A stretch of DNA of 64,000 nt from Holothuria scabra (lineage: Eukaryota; Echinodermata; Holothuroidea; Aspidochirotida; Holothuriidae). Positions within the stretch are counted from its first letter, which is position 1. Every line of letters begins with the position of its first letter. The translations under genes were made by a program, and so were the position numbers. Location: NCBI GenBank assembly GCA_037179385.1, contig CM074185.1, positions 8,613,371 through 8,677,370 on the forward strand, in the 5' to 3' direction. This document shows, in pieces, positions 1 to 12,600 of the stretch. The notes beneath the pieces were generated by a model. That model was not told the origin of the DNA, made no database searches, and was given only the letters and a program-made list of their open reading frames with translations.

Positions 1-777
1 GCTATATCATTGACCATTGAGGGCCAATGTTCCTCGAAATAATTCTAACCGTCTAAACACAAACTGCTGAACACCCCATCACATATCCCAAATGTCGCTC
101 TCTTAGAGCAAAGAGGAAGTGGACGTAAAATGCTTCATTGATGCTTTCAATCATAAATCCATCTAAAGGTGTAGAAAACATTGACATAAACATCGGGCTC
201 TCTCGCTCGATCACCGTTCCTGCAGTAATTGTTATACCGCCTTCACTCTTCGTGAATTTAGAGTTGCAGTGGAGTCTGAAAATCTTTTGCAGTGGCTTGA
301 CTTTTGGAAACCATTCTGACATAATTACGATTGCCAAACCTAGACACTTTGTTAATTCGCCAATATCATATGGAATCCATTTGCCCTTTCCAGTGGTACC
401 ACTCGACAGCAGCAATCGTTTGATCGGCGCGGTTGTCGTCACGTTCTTCTCCCCATTAGCGACTCTCTGGATGAAGGATTCATAGTGGTCGTACTTTGTT
501 AGCGGATGTACTTGTATATTGCCCAATTGAAGTCTAACACCGTAAGCCGTATCTTTAATTGCAGTCATTATTTCCTTCAATACGTTTTCTTGAGCTTGCC
601 TTGGATTTGAAAAGCTTCTACGTAACGCTTTCAAGGTTTTCGTCCCAACCCAGAAAACATAGTAAGTTACAATGAAATGTCGCAATGCTGATAAAACAGT
701 GTGGTGCTCAGATGTGGGTTGATATGCAATGAAGAGGTAAACATCTCCTAGGGTTAAGCAAAGAATCATCAAAAAAC
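1..777 (-). pseudogene. GH3-domain gene copy A, exon 2 (broken, runs off window edge)
   Basis: This is homologous to exon 2 of the two other GH3-domain copies and includes the GH3 nucleotide-binding signature SSGTTGKGK. A good acceptor (ACAG|G) lies at 778. Compared with copies B and C it has a 7-codon in-frame deletion just after GNI (near 515). It also has a one-base loss near 65-70, in the segment after LRERHLG, which gives an early stop at 53-55. When the original frame is followed past that point, a TAG replaces the aromatic codon after the DG pair (near 45-50). The rest of the gene would lie left of the window. Three independent lesions, together with the lost exon 1 donor, make a pseudogene by far the likeliest reading. 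Sequencing error could explain one lesion but not all. Confidence 0.85.
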
Positions 778-3350
778 CTGTTCGGTAAAAAGAAAAAGAG
801 TAAACATTGTCAGGAAGGATATCATAAAATATTTTTGTCTTGCACTAGCAAGACATCGAGATATAAAGTCGACTCCAGGAGTTAATTACTTACGGTTATG
901 ACATTGGAATTCAAGCATTACTTCGAAGTGTCATTGATAATCTTTGGCCAATTTGTTAGAAGTAGGTTTCCGATTAGCTATCTAAAGCCGACAAGGATGT
1001 TATATTTTAAGCGGCACGATCCATTCGGCAATGAAAACATTTAATTATGCTTCTCCGATAATGTACCAATCATGAAGTTCAAAATTTTCATTGCGGCATT
1101 AAAATATTTTGTGTGCAACCTTGTCAAAGACAAGACGTTCCTGAAGCAGCTTTGGTTGCAGTACAAACAGAATTTACAAACAGAATTTGTGATTTTGTAT
1201 CATTAACAACAAAAGTATTGCTAGTAGGACAAGATGTTTAGAAAACGTTCTGGTTTGATTCTGAGTTCGTCCGTTTCTTCTTTGTCCAATGAAACGTTTT
1301 AAGGAACTTTTTCAGATGCTCTCCCTTTATCACAAACTAATGAGGACTCAACAACACGCTTTAATATGAAACAAATTAAATTTTGTCAAACATAATTTAA
1401 AACTTTTCTAAAACACTTTATAGACGTTGTGTAAACGTTCTTATACACAGGTAAACACGAGGGTTTAAAGAAAATATGTATACACATATATTTTTTAATT
1501 TTACTTTAAAATTACGATAGGGGATGACGTTTGTGCTTAGAAGGATTTTGGAGCGTTTTCAAAACATATTTTTATGAGTACATTTATGATGCGCCTCTTT
1601 TAGCTAGCTGTTGTGAACAAGCCTGGCCAAATTTGTTCATTGAAGGCGAAGGGTTCTCCAACTGTGGATAATTTTACATGTTGTTCCTTTACAACGAGAA
1701 TGGGGTCACAGCATTGAATTGATGTAACTGTTTGGTTGCACCAACATGATAGTTACTAGATGTGGCAGCTAAGTTTAAATAATCCAAGAAAGAGGCAATG
1801 TGGGCGAACCACTGGATCAACTCGTGACATTCTCCAAACCCAGTGATAAATGGGACAATTTGAACCATTCGGGACCACGCTCCCATCGCCTTTAAGAATA
1901 GGAATTGTTCTAAGAAAACCTGCTTTTGGACGTTTTTCAACGTTAAGAGAACAAATAGGGACCAGGCTCGAAAAGTTCAAACTTATTTCTGGTTCCTCTA
2001 CATTCATTTCTCTATTATCCCACTGTATTATGAATTTTAATGTATTGTCTTTGCAATATTACCGATTATAATTTTTGTTTTAAGGAAATGATTTGTAGAA
2101 GATAAACTTCAAACTTCAAATCAGCAAGATTTCTTGCAGACATCGTCGAAAAGGGTAGGACGGAACTGTTAGATGAAAACAGAAATACCGAAATCTCCCC
2201 ATCGTTCTTTGTAAAAGCACATTGTAGGAACGGACCTCCTTCCATAAAATTTGATTGGCATATCTTGTAATTCACAAAACGAGAATAAAGCTTTGCAGTC
2301 TCTTTGTGTGACTTTTAAGCTCGAACGGTATGAAAATCCATTTTCATGTCTAACCGTACATTACTTCGTGTGTAACCGTACATTACCAGTCAATCTTTTG
2401 CATCTTCGGTTATTTGGACAAGCGTAGACTATCCATTTTAAAGGCCCAATTCTCTCACCCCAAACAGTACCAATTCTCCTGACCTTCTCATTAAAGCCCC
2501 TCCCACAATTTTCTGAAATTCTTCCACATCCAGAAACAATTTCAGTTTATTGCTCCAGGGTGAGTATAGAAAAGCTCAATGTGTATAATCAAAACACTGT
2601 TAGTACAGTTCACACTGTGTTATACAAGCTTTGGTACTCCGCATTGTTTAAATAAGCTGTCAATTGAAGAGCTAAGCCAATTGAGAATTTCTGTAAGCCC
2701 CTACCAAAATTATACTTTGGGAAGAGAGAATTGGCACTTAAACGTAGGTTTGCAAGAAACACATGTAGGTCCCAAGACACCAGGTCTTATTCAAGTAACG
2801 GTTACTTTGTGTTTTTGGCGATTTTGGTCACAAAAACTACAATTGACAAGATTAAACAGTAATCGCTGAAAGAGACCGCCTTATATTCAGCCTTCATCCC
2901 ACGATTCATAGGTGGGCCTAGGTCTGGACGTACTGGTTATAATTGTTTCGTCTGTTTGTGTTAGGCCATAACTAGTCGATTATTCTGAACTCAAACGCCT
3001 AAGTTATACTACTGTAACATCCATAGACGAATCGGATAAACGCTTGTGTTAAGTGACTGTAAGGAGCCATTAGTGGGGTCTATCCGCCTTAAATCGTCTT
3101 AATTTACTGTCTACATGAATATTAAACTCTCATATTCAGTGAAATTGAAGAACTTGTGCACTTGTGCTAAGTGCGCATTCATCCATGATACTGGTAACCA
3201 AGGAAATTGAAAGATTCAAAGGTGATAGACCCCAGTTATGAAACCAGACCATCACTCGCTGTCCGGATTCGTCTATATCAAAAGAATGTGCAGGATTATT
3301 TTAAGAAACTTGTGATATAAAATTTACCACATAATCAATGGCAATTGCCA
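778..3350 (-). other. Intron 1 of pseudogene copy A
   Basis: No coding sequence recognised. It holds one dispersed repeat (3023-3278). The small open frames here have no recognisable family features. Confidence 0.5.
3023..3278 (+). repeat. Dispersed repeat with short inverted ends, copy 1
   Basis: The ends read ATAGACGAATCGGA on the left and, reverse-complemented, ATAGACGAATCCGGA on the right. A diverged copy in the opposite orientation lies at 25552-25770, with long matching stretches such as CTCATATTCAGTG and GGAAATTGAAAGATT. Size and ends fit a small non-autonomous DNA element. No superfamily can be named. Confidence 0.6.
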
Positions 3351-3474
3351 CGAGATGTAGAGAAACTATCACCCCAGTGAAAGTGCATGTGTACGTAGTG
3401 AAAGCCACTAGACGTCCTAGGACCGCCGAAATTAAGAGAAGCATCATGGATGTGACTTGGAACTTGTTAGCCAT
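3351..3474 (-). pseudogene. GH3-domain gene copy A, exon 1 (splice donor lost)
   Basis: From the ATG at 3474 it encodes MANKFQVTSMMLLLISAVLG, then RLVAF and on, closely matching exon 1 of copies B and C (MANKF...ILGRLM). The homologous exon boundary after 124 bp should be followed by GTAAGT, as in B and C. Here the sequence after the boundary is TGGCAA, so no canonical donor exists at that position. The nearest upstream GT shifts phase and runs into a stop in exon 2. The hydrophobic stretch would have served as a signal peptide or membrane anchor. Confidence 0.8.
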
Positions 3475-4330
3475 TTTAGAATTTCTAGGGAACGCAAGGC
3501 ACTGTACGAAAATAGTTCAATTTACTTATAAACAGCCACCTAGTTTAAAAGGCCTCAACTAAGAAAACATGTAACTGTTTGACCATTTTTCAAGATACAT
3601 AACGTAAACTTACCAGTTCAGACGTTTACAGATCTGGCAGAACCCCGAGTGCAAAGATTAAGTATTATCAAACTCTTCAGAATTATTTCACAACATTTTA
3701 CGACAAGTACTTGATCCAGGTAGATCATTGATCTACTGATTAAATACACAAAAGTTTATATTGTTCTCTTGAATCTCATAGTTGGGCTTTGATCTGTTTG
3801 TAGACAATATAGTGGAGATTAACGTAGGGAGTTAGTATAAAGCGTCTGACATATCGGCGTAATGACAATCAGGTGTTCTTCGATTTTAGGTTAGATAGCA
3901 ATAACAAATTGAAGATCATTGAAGTAAAGAGGCAGTAGGCTTATTCCCACTTTAGTGCCACGTTCTATTTTGAAGGGTTTGAAAACAGGAGACGCCGATG
4001 TGGATACTCTAAGCACAACTTTGTAGGCTATGAGACAATATTCACTGGTCCTGAAAAGTTACTGCCAAATTGAATTAAATGCCCGCCTAGCAACTAAAAA
4101 CTTACAATCGGACCATTGGTTAATTGTTTGAGCTTGTTTAGATAAATCAGTAATGATTCGTAATGAGTTGTCTATTTGAGCATAATTTGAATATACTACA
4201 CTAGGAAATTGATTCATTTTCCTCCAATTGTTTGGTTAGGGAGAGCAGGTTACCCAGTCTCTGTACTTGGGGAACAATCACACATTTTACACGATGCATC
4301 TCTTCATAAAATGTCAAGACTGTATAAAAA
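3475..4330. other. Spacer between copy A and the 331-bp tandem repeat
   Basis: AT-rich sequence with no recognisable gene or clear repeat. It would hold the promoter of copy A. No convincing TATA box could be assigned. Confidence 0.3.
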
Positions 4331-6466
4331 ATTCAATTCATATAGCTTTTTTAGACCATGGTAGAAAATGAAGGCAATGGGAAATGAAATTCATTTGTCG
4401 AAATGTTTTATCATATATTGAAAAATATAACTACCTCAAGTAGTTTTTTAAAGAAGCTTAACCGCTCAACTGCCTTTTACCAAAACTGTTTATGTCACGA
4501 TAAAAGGCGTACCAAGTTAAGAGTAAAAAAGAGCAAACATCTACAACATATAATTCCAATTTAGGTGTCGAAATTTAACAGCGTTAATTATATTTAGTTT
4601 GAATTCTAATCCAGATATTATGACAAGGTATAAAAATAGCAAATCGTACAACTATTTTAGGGCTAAGAAAGGAATAGATAGAAAATGTAAAATGCAAATT
4701 AATTGTCTAAATGTTATTGTATAAACCAAAATATTTATTCTTACTCGAATAATTTCTTTCTAGAAATTTGGACCATAAATTAAGTCGCTTAACCGCTCAA
4801 CTGCCATTTACTGAATGGAAATTCTTAACACTTTTGGCACAACGTCAAGGTAAAAAAAGTTAAAAAGTGTACCGACTACACGTAATTGCAATATACGTGT
4901 TAAAATTTAATAGTGTGTGTAATTAAATTTTGTTTCGTCCTTATCCAGATATGATGAAATAGAATAACAAAAGCAAATTATATAAGTGTAAAGGCTATGA
5001 AAGCAAAAGATGCAAAATGTAAAATGCAGCTTAATTGTCGAAATATTATTTATAAACCGACACATTTATTCAAACTCAAATAATATCTGCCAAGAATTTG
5101 GAACCATAAATCAAGTAGCCTAACCGTTCAACTGTTATTTATCGAATGCAAAGTTTTAGCACTTTTTGAACAATTTAGGGATAATAAGCGTCAATAGTTA
5201 AAGAGTACGGAGGGATAACGTGAGACTGCACGTAATTACAGTTTACGTGATGAAATTTAATAGTGTGTAATCAAATTTGATTTTTTTTTTCTTTTCCGAG
5301 TATTGTTACGTAGCATAACAAAAGCAAACGGCAAATGCTACTATTTTGGGGCTGTGATAGAAAATGATAGCAAATGTTAAAACATTTGTGTTCTCCACAT
5401 GCCAATGTATAAACCGAAAAATATATTCTAACTCAAATACGATTTGCTAGGAAATTTGGCCAATAAGTCAAGTACACTCTAAAAAGCTGATGGACCAAAA
5501 AAGGCTCATTTTCCTGCCTAGCCGTTGGGTCCGTATATCACCTGACCCATTCTGGATAAAAAAAAAAAAGTGCCCAACGCTGTTGGGTTTTAATTTTGCC
5601 CAACAAATGGTTAAAACTTATGCCCGACACTTTTGCTCAATAACTTTAAACAACATTGTTGAGTGCTTGCTTGATTTCGCAAATTACGTATTGTTTTCAA
5701 CAGATTAAAGCAAGGCAAAAAAACAACAAAACAAAACACCATACAACCTACACCGTTTGCCTCCAAGAGCAAATCTATGAACAATGAAGTTTGTAGTCTG
5801 AAGTAAGACCAAACTTGCAGTTTCTATTTCTTTTACCATTAATTATTGGGTAGCAAAAACGTTTTTTTTTCTATATGACCATTGCTTTTTAAATAATTTC
5901 GTCCTGATTTAACTGCAGTGTTATTCTACCGCTTACATTTTACTTACCAAATCAACCATGAAATCATAATTAACTACTTTTATTGAATCAACTACATGTA
6001 AAACGTAACTGAACTCATGCTAAGTATTTGATGGGTCAATTACAATTTTCCTTTCATAACGATATTTTACCAGATATGTTGGGTATATTAAAACTCACCC
6101 AACACCTTCAACCAGCACTTGGATTTACCGAACCTTAATTAACCCCAAAATACGGTTACGTTGTTTACCTATTTTGCCCATTATGAGCACTTTGCTCAAC
6201 GCTTTTTACCCAACTGTTGTTAGAGTGTAAGTTAACCGTTCAAGTGCTATTCATCGAATGAAACAGCTAAGAACTTTTTACACAATGACAAGATGAAAAG
6301 TAAACAAGAATAGATTAGTTCTATGGAGTGTCTAATACCGACTACAAGAAATTTACGTGTTGATATTTAACAGTGCACAACTAAATTTAGTTTGTATTCT
6401 TATCCAGATATTATGTACCGATAAAATTATAAAATAAATCATGTACTGTTACTGTTGGGCTGTATT
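4330..6466. repeat. ~331-bp tandem repeat, about four copies, interrupted by an insertion
   Basis: The landmark AACCGYTCAA recurs at 4460, 4791, 5122 and 6234. After removing the element at 5474-6228 plus its target duplication, the spacings are 331, 331 and about 353 bp. Each unit also carries a TTATCCAGATATKATG segment and a poorly conserved AAATGTAAAATGCA segment. The array ends directly at the stop codon side of GH3 copy B, so its 3' UTR is probably made of this repeat. The copies are well diverged, so the array is old. Confidence 0.8.
5474..6228. mobile_element. TTGGGCA-type foldback/TIR element, copy 1, with AAGT target duplication
   Basis: The element starts ACACTCTAAAAA and ends TTAGAGTGT. 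It is flanked by AAGT at 5470-5473 and 6229-6232. Inside, the motif TTGGGCA/TGCCCAA and variants recurs in both orientations. It sits inside the 331-bp tandem array, and removing it restores the array phase, which shows it is a real insertion. The open frame at 5490-5708 is not convincing as a gene. Related elements lie at 11276-11586 and 58098-59323. Confidence 0.75.
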
Positions 6467-6637
6467 TTACTTGATACGGTTTTCTAGCATGATTTTGACC
6501 ATTTCTGCGGTTCGTAGTTTTTGCGGCATCTTGAACTGCGATTCTGTAGCAGAGGTGTTAGCGAGGATGAATTCCTTAAGCTCCTGAAATGCTCCAGTCT
6601 TTACCAAATAGACTTTACACACATCAATTCCTATTTG
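6467..6637 (-). CDS. Copy B exon 7 (terminal), C-terminal helix region
   Basis: Encodes QIGIDVCKVYLVKTGAFQEL and on to KMPQKLRTAEMVK, ending in TAA at 6467-6469. This matches copy C exon 7 closely. The exon start is uncertain. The homologous acceptor would lie near 6680 (GTTGTAG), but translation from there meets TAG at 6638-6640. Using that TAG as the AG acceptor keeps phase 0 and loses about 14 residues. Confidence 0.7.
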   Translation of the reverse strand, partial: QIGIDVCKVYLVKTGAFQELKEFILANTSATESQFKMPQKLRTAEMVKIMLENRIK

Positions 6638-9600
6638 CTATTTACGATAAGAGACTAAACATGCCGTGACCAGTTTGCTTCTCTACAACCACATGACAGA
6701 AAGGTAGTGTGGGGTATTACTGGTACCCGACGTTGCTACCTGATCTGTGCCCATGAGTTAATAAGTATGTTTTCATTTTGTGTACACTTCATGAAAGGCA
6801 ATTATTGCCAATTAGGACATACTTGATTGGTCTGCTAGCATGCCCAAAATATTACGTAGCTTTTTGTGTATTATTTGGTGTATTTGGTACTATCAAGCAA
6901 TTAGTTAGAAGGTGAAGCTAACTGCATCAAGTGTATATATGGCTTGGCGACTTCAGAGGGTAGGGTCGAACGTCCCTGTATGATTCCAAGAAAAGGGGAA
7001 AGAAAGAGAACTTCCCTAAGAAACGAAGGGAGAGGAAGAAAGAAGCACTCAATTGGTGCTTTGCTCCCCCCCCCCCCCCCAATAAAAATACCCTGGCGCC
7101 GTCCGTAGTATGCAGTGTTTCCTTCCTTCCCTGTGTTTCCTCAGTTTCCTCATGATTATTTCAAATGTTTTCATTACATACATATAGTGATTCTGTAAAA
7201 TGGCACTGATGTAGGGTAGTTACCTCTTCCATTTGATCCGTATCCACTTGAAGAGGGACGATTTCTTTGTCTGCTTCCAATTCCAAGAAGAATATATAGT
7301 GAGATTGCTTTTCCACAACTATTGTTATGCAATGAAAAGATGACTGAATGTTAAAGTCAAATAAACAAAGTAGAGACATTATTGAACAAATTCCTTTGCT
7401 ATCGACACAAAGTGGCAGGAGATAGGTCATTATCACACGTTTCACTTGTAGCTATGATAAGATTGATCCACCATTATTTGTAGTTTTTTACAAGAAGCAC
7501 GCCCCTGAAAAATTCTTTCATGGGTAACGTTGCATGTAGAGTTAAAAAATAATCTTTTGTGAATGGTTTTGTTAAAATATTTTCTTTTTGCTTCTTGTGA
7601 CGTCATGTTATAAGTAGTACAGAAAAGACCGCATGTTTGGTCTAGCGGTAGAGCATCCGCCTCTCACGCGGAAGGCCCAAGTTCTATTCCCATGTCGAGT
7701 CATACAAAAGCCTCTAAAAATGGAAACTGCTGCTGTTGTGCGTGATGCTCCGCATAAGCAATGGAGTAGGGCAAACAAGCTAGTGAGTCACAACTGGAAA
7801 AAAGACGTGGCCGGCTCGACTTGAACCAATAGGTTGGAAACTGGGCTGTAAAACTCCATCTAACTAACTAAATGTGCAGAAAGTACTGATTAAGTCTTCA
7901 AAATAAAACTATCGTCGAACCCTCTTCTGCAACTACGTCCAGCCTATTGAACTGTGAGATTTTCTAACAACGAGAGAGTCCATCCTGCTGAAACCATGGA
8001 GTTGTCATGGAAGCAGATCCAACATTAAGATCTACCAAACAATAATTACTTCAAAATCTTTAATCCCTTTTCAGATAACAAAATTGGGTTGACAGGTCCT
8101 TTTATTCCCATTGGTTTGTCCTTTCTGATTTTCACATTGTAATTTCGTCCTGCTCCTTGTCAACCGAGGTAATCCAGACGCAAACGTCATTGTTAACTGT
8201 TTCTCTGTAGAACAACGTGTTTGCCGACTAGTGGTAAGCTTCAACAAAGACTTTATGCAAAACGACTGCCATTTAAACTTTTTACTTCTATACATTTTTT
8301 GTTTTTGTTTTTTCCTGTCTAGGATTCTAATGAGTTTCCAGCAAGTTTGCACATTGTCTAAGCCTAACAAACCAATCACAGTTTTGATTATTTTACGCAT
8401 TGAAATCAAGCATTTTCGGAGAGGGAGAATTTTAAAACATCTTTGTCACAGCTATTTGAATAAATATTAGATTCAACGCCGAGCGACCCATACTGAAAAA
8501 TTTAGTTTTTTCCTCGACGACTGGCAGTGTAGTGGCAATGGATGGATCCATCGTCTTTGAGATGTAGCAGACGACAGAGATCATTGTCTTCAGTACCAAA
8601 TTCCTTTCTAGCCCTAAAGATAGTTCAAGAGCAAGACAATATGCGACTTAATCTCGGCAACTACCTTGGCCCAAAGGACTGTTCAATGTTGGATCTCCTG
8701 CCCTGACAACTCCCTGCGAAGACAACTGTATTGTAGGTGACGAGAAAGGCAAACATAGTGGCAGCCTAGTTCACTCGCTGAGGTGTAAATTTGCGAGATT
8801 TCTGCTAAACCAGTGAATTGAAGGAAGGGATGCGCACTTCTAAATTGAAGAAACCGCCGCACAAGTAAGGCGGTGAGTTTTTAGATACCCACTCAATATA
8901 ATGTTTATAAAAAAATTCTTGTGGGACTTGTATTCTAGGCTACCTAAGTTGGTTTCTGCAATTACCTGTTAGTTTGTTTACGTTTACGTTTTATTCGAAA
9001 TGATTCTGACAAAACTCTTTTGTCCGCACAAAGACACGTTAAAAGTCAATCAATTTAAACTATCCTAGTTTTGTAGAACCTTATGAATACGATATTACAG
9101 CTCAATCGAATAAGTTTTACCGTCACTCTTATCTGCCAACTCTGGGGTTATCGTGCTCTCTGCTACACTGTAATGTTTCAGTTCTAAATTTGGAAAGTGG
9201 GTGAGGGCAGTCTTTATAGCTGTGATGACAGTAGGCTGGTCGACCTTCTCGCCAAATAAATTTAACAATGTCGCTGTCCTGAAATCAAAAATTGAGTTCA
9301 AAGTAATCCATAGAGCTCACTTTAATTTTAATTGTCTTTGTCACTTTAGGAACATTGAAAATTCGACTCTTTATAATTTTTGAATATTCACTGAAACATT
9401 TGTACGACTATTTTGCTTACGCCAAATCTCACCTGCTCTGTCAAGACAAAAATATGCTCATGGTTATAATTATCATTCTTTGACATATTAACAAATCATT
9501 CCTACCTGTACAAAAATTTGACTTTTGGTGTGTTTTCGTGATATCCTGTAATCTGGACAACATCTCCCAATCGATAACGATACAAGCCATAAATCTGACT

Positions 9601-12600
9601 CACGACCAACTCGTAGTTCTTCCCAATTTCCACTTCATCGATAAAATAAGTCTTTGGATCAGGTTTATCTCTGCAGTGAAATATAATCAGATCATTCTTT
9701 CTTCACTGACTGCTCGATAAGATTAGATGTTGAAATGACACCTTTTTTTACAAATTATACTATCGGTGTAGGTTTCATGAAGATCGAAGCTACCTTCGAT
9801 CTATCTCCACTATTTCTCTCTTTGAATGAAAATCTTTAAAAACAATTGTTCAGTGGTAAATTGCTTCAGTTACAACTTTTACAAATAGTAAATCATTTAA
9901 TGTAAAAAATCCCTTCCTTCAAGAATAAAACAAATATTTCCCTAAACATCCTTTAGTTCTTATCGTCTTTACACGTCTTTATCAGACCTGATTAATCGTA
10001 AATCGTCATTAGGCTACGAGTATTGACATATGGTCTTCATAACCAAGGCTTGTAATAATTACTTGAATTCTAACCAACTTCACAAGGCTAATAAAATTTG
10101 ATCTGCCAATTCTTGTTTAATAAAAAAATTCGTAATGTTTTACGGATGACAAAATTCTTTTCTTTCATTAGTTTGAAGGAATCCGTTTCATGATTTAAAT
10201 TCACACATTTTCAATAACATGGTTATTATATAATAGTCTGCATGGTCTCTACCTAGAAATTATGATGCGGCGTCGGTGCCAAACTGGTGGTACTTAATAC
10301 CGTTATGATGTTGTTACACAAAGTATGTCAAACACACGATGCATGTTAAGGGGGTAGTGGCTAGATCATATTATGTAGGGAAACTCTAGCGCTAGTTGAT
10401 GTAGGGATACTACTAACATCTCTGGAAATGGCGGTTAGAAATTTGATAACCTTACTTGGACTGAACAAAAGTGGGGTTTAAAATTCAAATTTTTATGAAA
10501 ACACAATGCTTCATGTGTATTTGAAGCTAAAAATCGAACACATTTCTTTACATTTCGTGTCTTTGTGTACTAATGCCAATTGTGGACAATACCAATCACC
10601 TATCCGTCAAGACGGCAGTAGGCGTTCATACTTCCTTGATGGGAACTTACTATAGAGCAATTCTTTGCTATCGAACAATTCTGTATTTAGATGCTTATTT
10701 AACGTAATGGCAATAGTTGTTCTACTCCTCCTTCCTTAGTTGCGTAGAAGCAATCATTGGGTAATTCATTTGCATGGCCAGTTGTGCAATTTTTTTAAGG
10801 ATTGTGTTCTCTTTACACTAAACCTGTGCTCCGAAAAGCTCAGTGAACAATAAAGGAGCACAGAAGTAAAAAATATCTAAGGACTTCACGCAAAAAATTC
10901 AAACTTGTCACACGCACATGTTTGACCCGTCGCTGGTGCCATTTATGTAAATGGCCTGAAGGCCTTGAGGTTGGTCAAGTGTTGTCCTTAAGTGGACGTA
11001 TATCTTCTTCGGGAAGCAGTTTCAAGTTTGGTTTCGCCGAACGGCCCTTTGCCAGAGGGTCGGGAAGACTTTGGAAAAAGTATCGTCGCTGGAGCCCCCG
11101 ATGTAAATGGTCTCAAGGCTTTGAGGTTGGTCACGTATTGTTCTTCAGTGGGCGTATAATAGCTTCTTCGGGAAGCAGTAAAAGATTTGGTTTCGCCGAT
11201 TGGCCCTTTGCCAGAGGGTCGAATTCAGAAAAAGAGTCGCTGGTGCCCTCAACCACTCTTGCAGGGAAAACGCTGTAACTGTTAGGATACTTTGTTAAAT
11301 CTCCTTCTTGCCCAAATCATATAATTATATATCAGATTATGCTGAGATCCAAACAAGCAGTACAGTTGTTGGGCAAACGTGTTGGTACAAATTTTAGCCA
11401 TTAGTTGGGCAAAATTAGTTGGGTGAGACGGTTGGGTAATTTCTTTTGCCGAACTAATGAGTAAACACTTAACCATCTGAGTTGGGCATTCTTTTTTCCA
11501 ATTTTGTTCAGGTGTCATACATACCAAACGGTTCGGTAAAAAATATCCACGTTGGGCAATATTTTGCCTAACAGTTTTTTGAGTGTTGTATTCTAGGTGT
11601 CTTTGTTTTTCTTGTTTTGTTTTGTTTGTAAGGTAGTTGAATAGTTGATGTTCGGTTTTTGGTTGCCGGCCATATGAAGTAACCTTTTCGCCGGTCTGAC
11701 CTTGTCCGTCTCAGCAGATAAAAAGAGTGTTAGGTATATTTTGCAATTTAACTTTTGTACAATGATCACTGTCATCCAATGGTGAAATATATTATTTACA
11801 CCCAGTTGAATACCTTTGTACCTTTTCCTTTCAATTGTTGGTTAAGCAGTTGTCGCGTCGGCTATGAGTTATTAGAAGTAAATCGTGAATGCTTAATTTA
11901 CTCAAAAGTTAACAGAAATATAGTGATTCCATGTGACGTCAAAATTGGAAAGCAACGTCCTCAGTCAAAACGGGCGGAGCTCTTGACGTCAGTGAAAGCA
12001 CTTTTGATAAGGAATAAATTCGCGGAATAGAGTCTTCAAATTTAAGTCAGTCTAGTAGTTGTCCATCAAATTTCATTAATACCTCGCCAGAATCATTTGA
12101 CAATATTTTTCATTGGAAACATTGGCACACTAACTCTTTGTTTTACCTTATATATGCAATATTTAAGCCTTAAGACAAAAAAAATCGGTCCCCAGAAGAT
12201 TGAATGAAAAGAAAAATTTGTGACTGAGGAGTAGCGTTTGCGTTTCGTATTGAGTTGGTTCCAATTACCTCTTCCTTCAGAGACGTTAAAATATTTCGTC
12301 ATGGGAACAATGTTAAAAAGTCAATTGTATGCCTACTTCGTCATCCTTGTCATATCTCAAGACGGTTCACTGGCCTTATCAAGACAGTTTCCCAAAGAAA
12401 TATGGATGCAACATTCAGAGACGATGTAGACTTATTATTGTTAAGTAGGTAACATACCTTTGGGGAACGTATGAAATTATCTGCAGCCTTTCAATAACAA
12501 CGTGGTAATGAGGAAAAGTACACAAACGTTACGAGGGTGTATAATCAATTTATTCGCTTACATGTCATCTTCTGGAATGAACTCATAGACGACGTTAGTT

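Noticed and set aside
7628..7700. Genuine tRNA-Glu gene
   Set aside because: The acceptor stem does not pair and the sequence continues into a repeat body shared with another locus.
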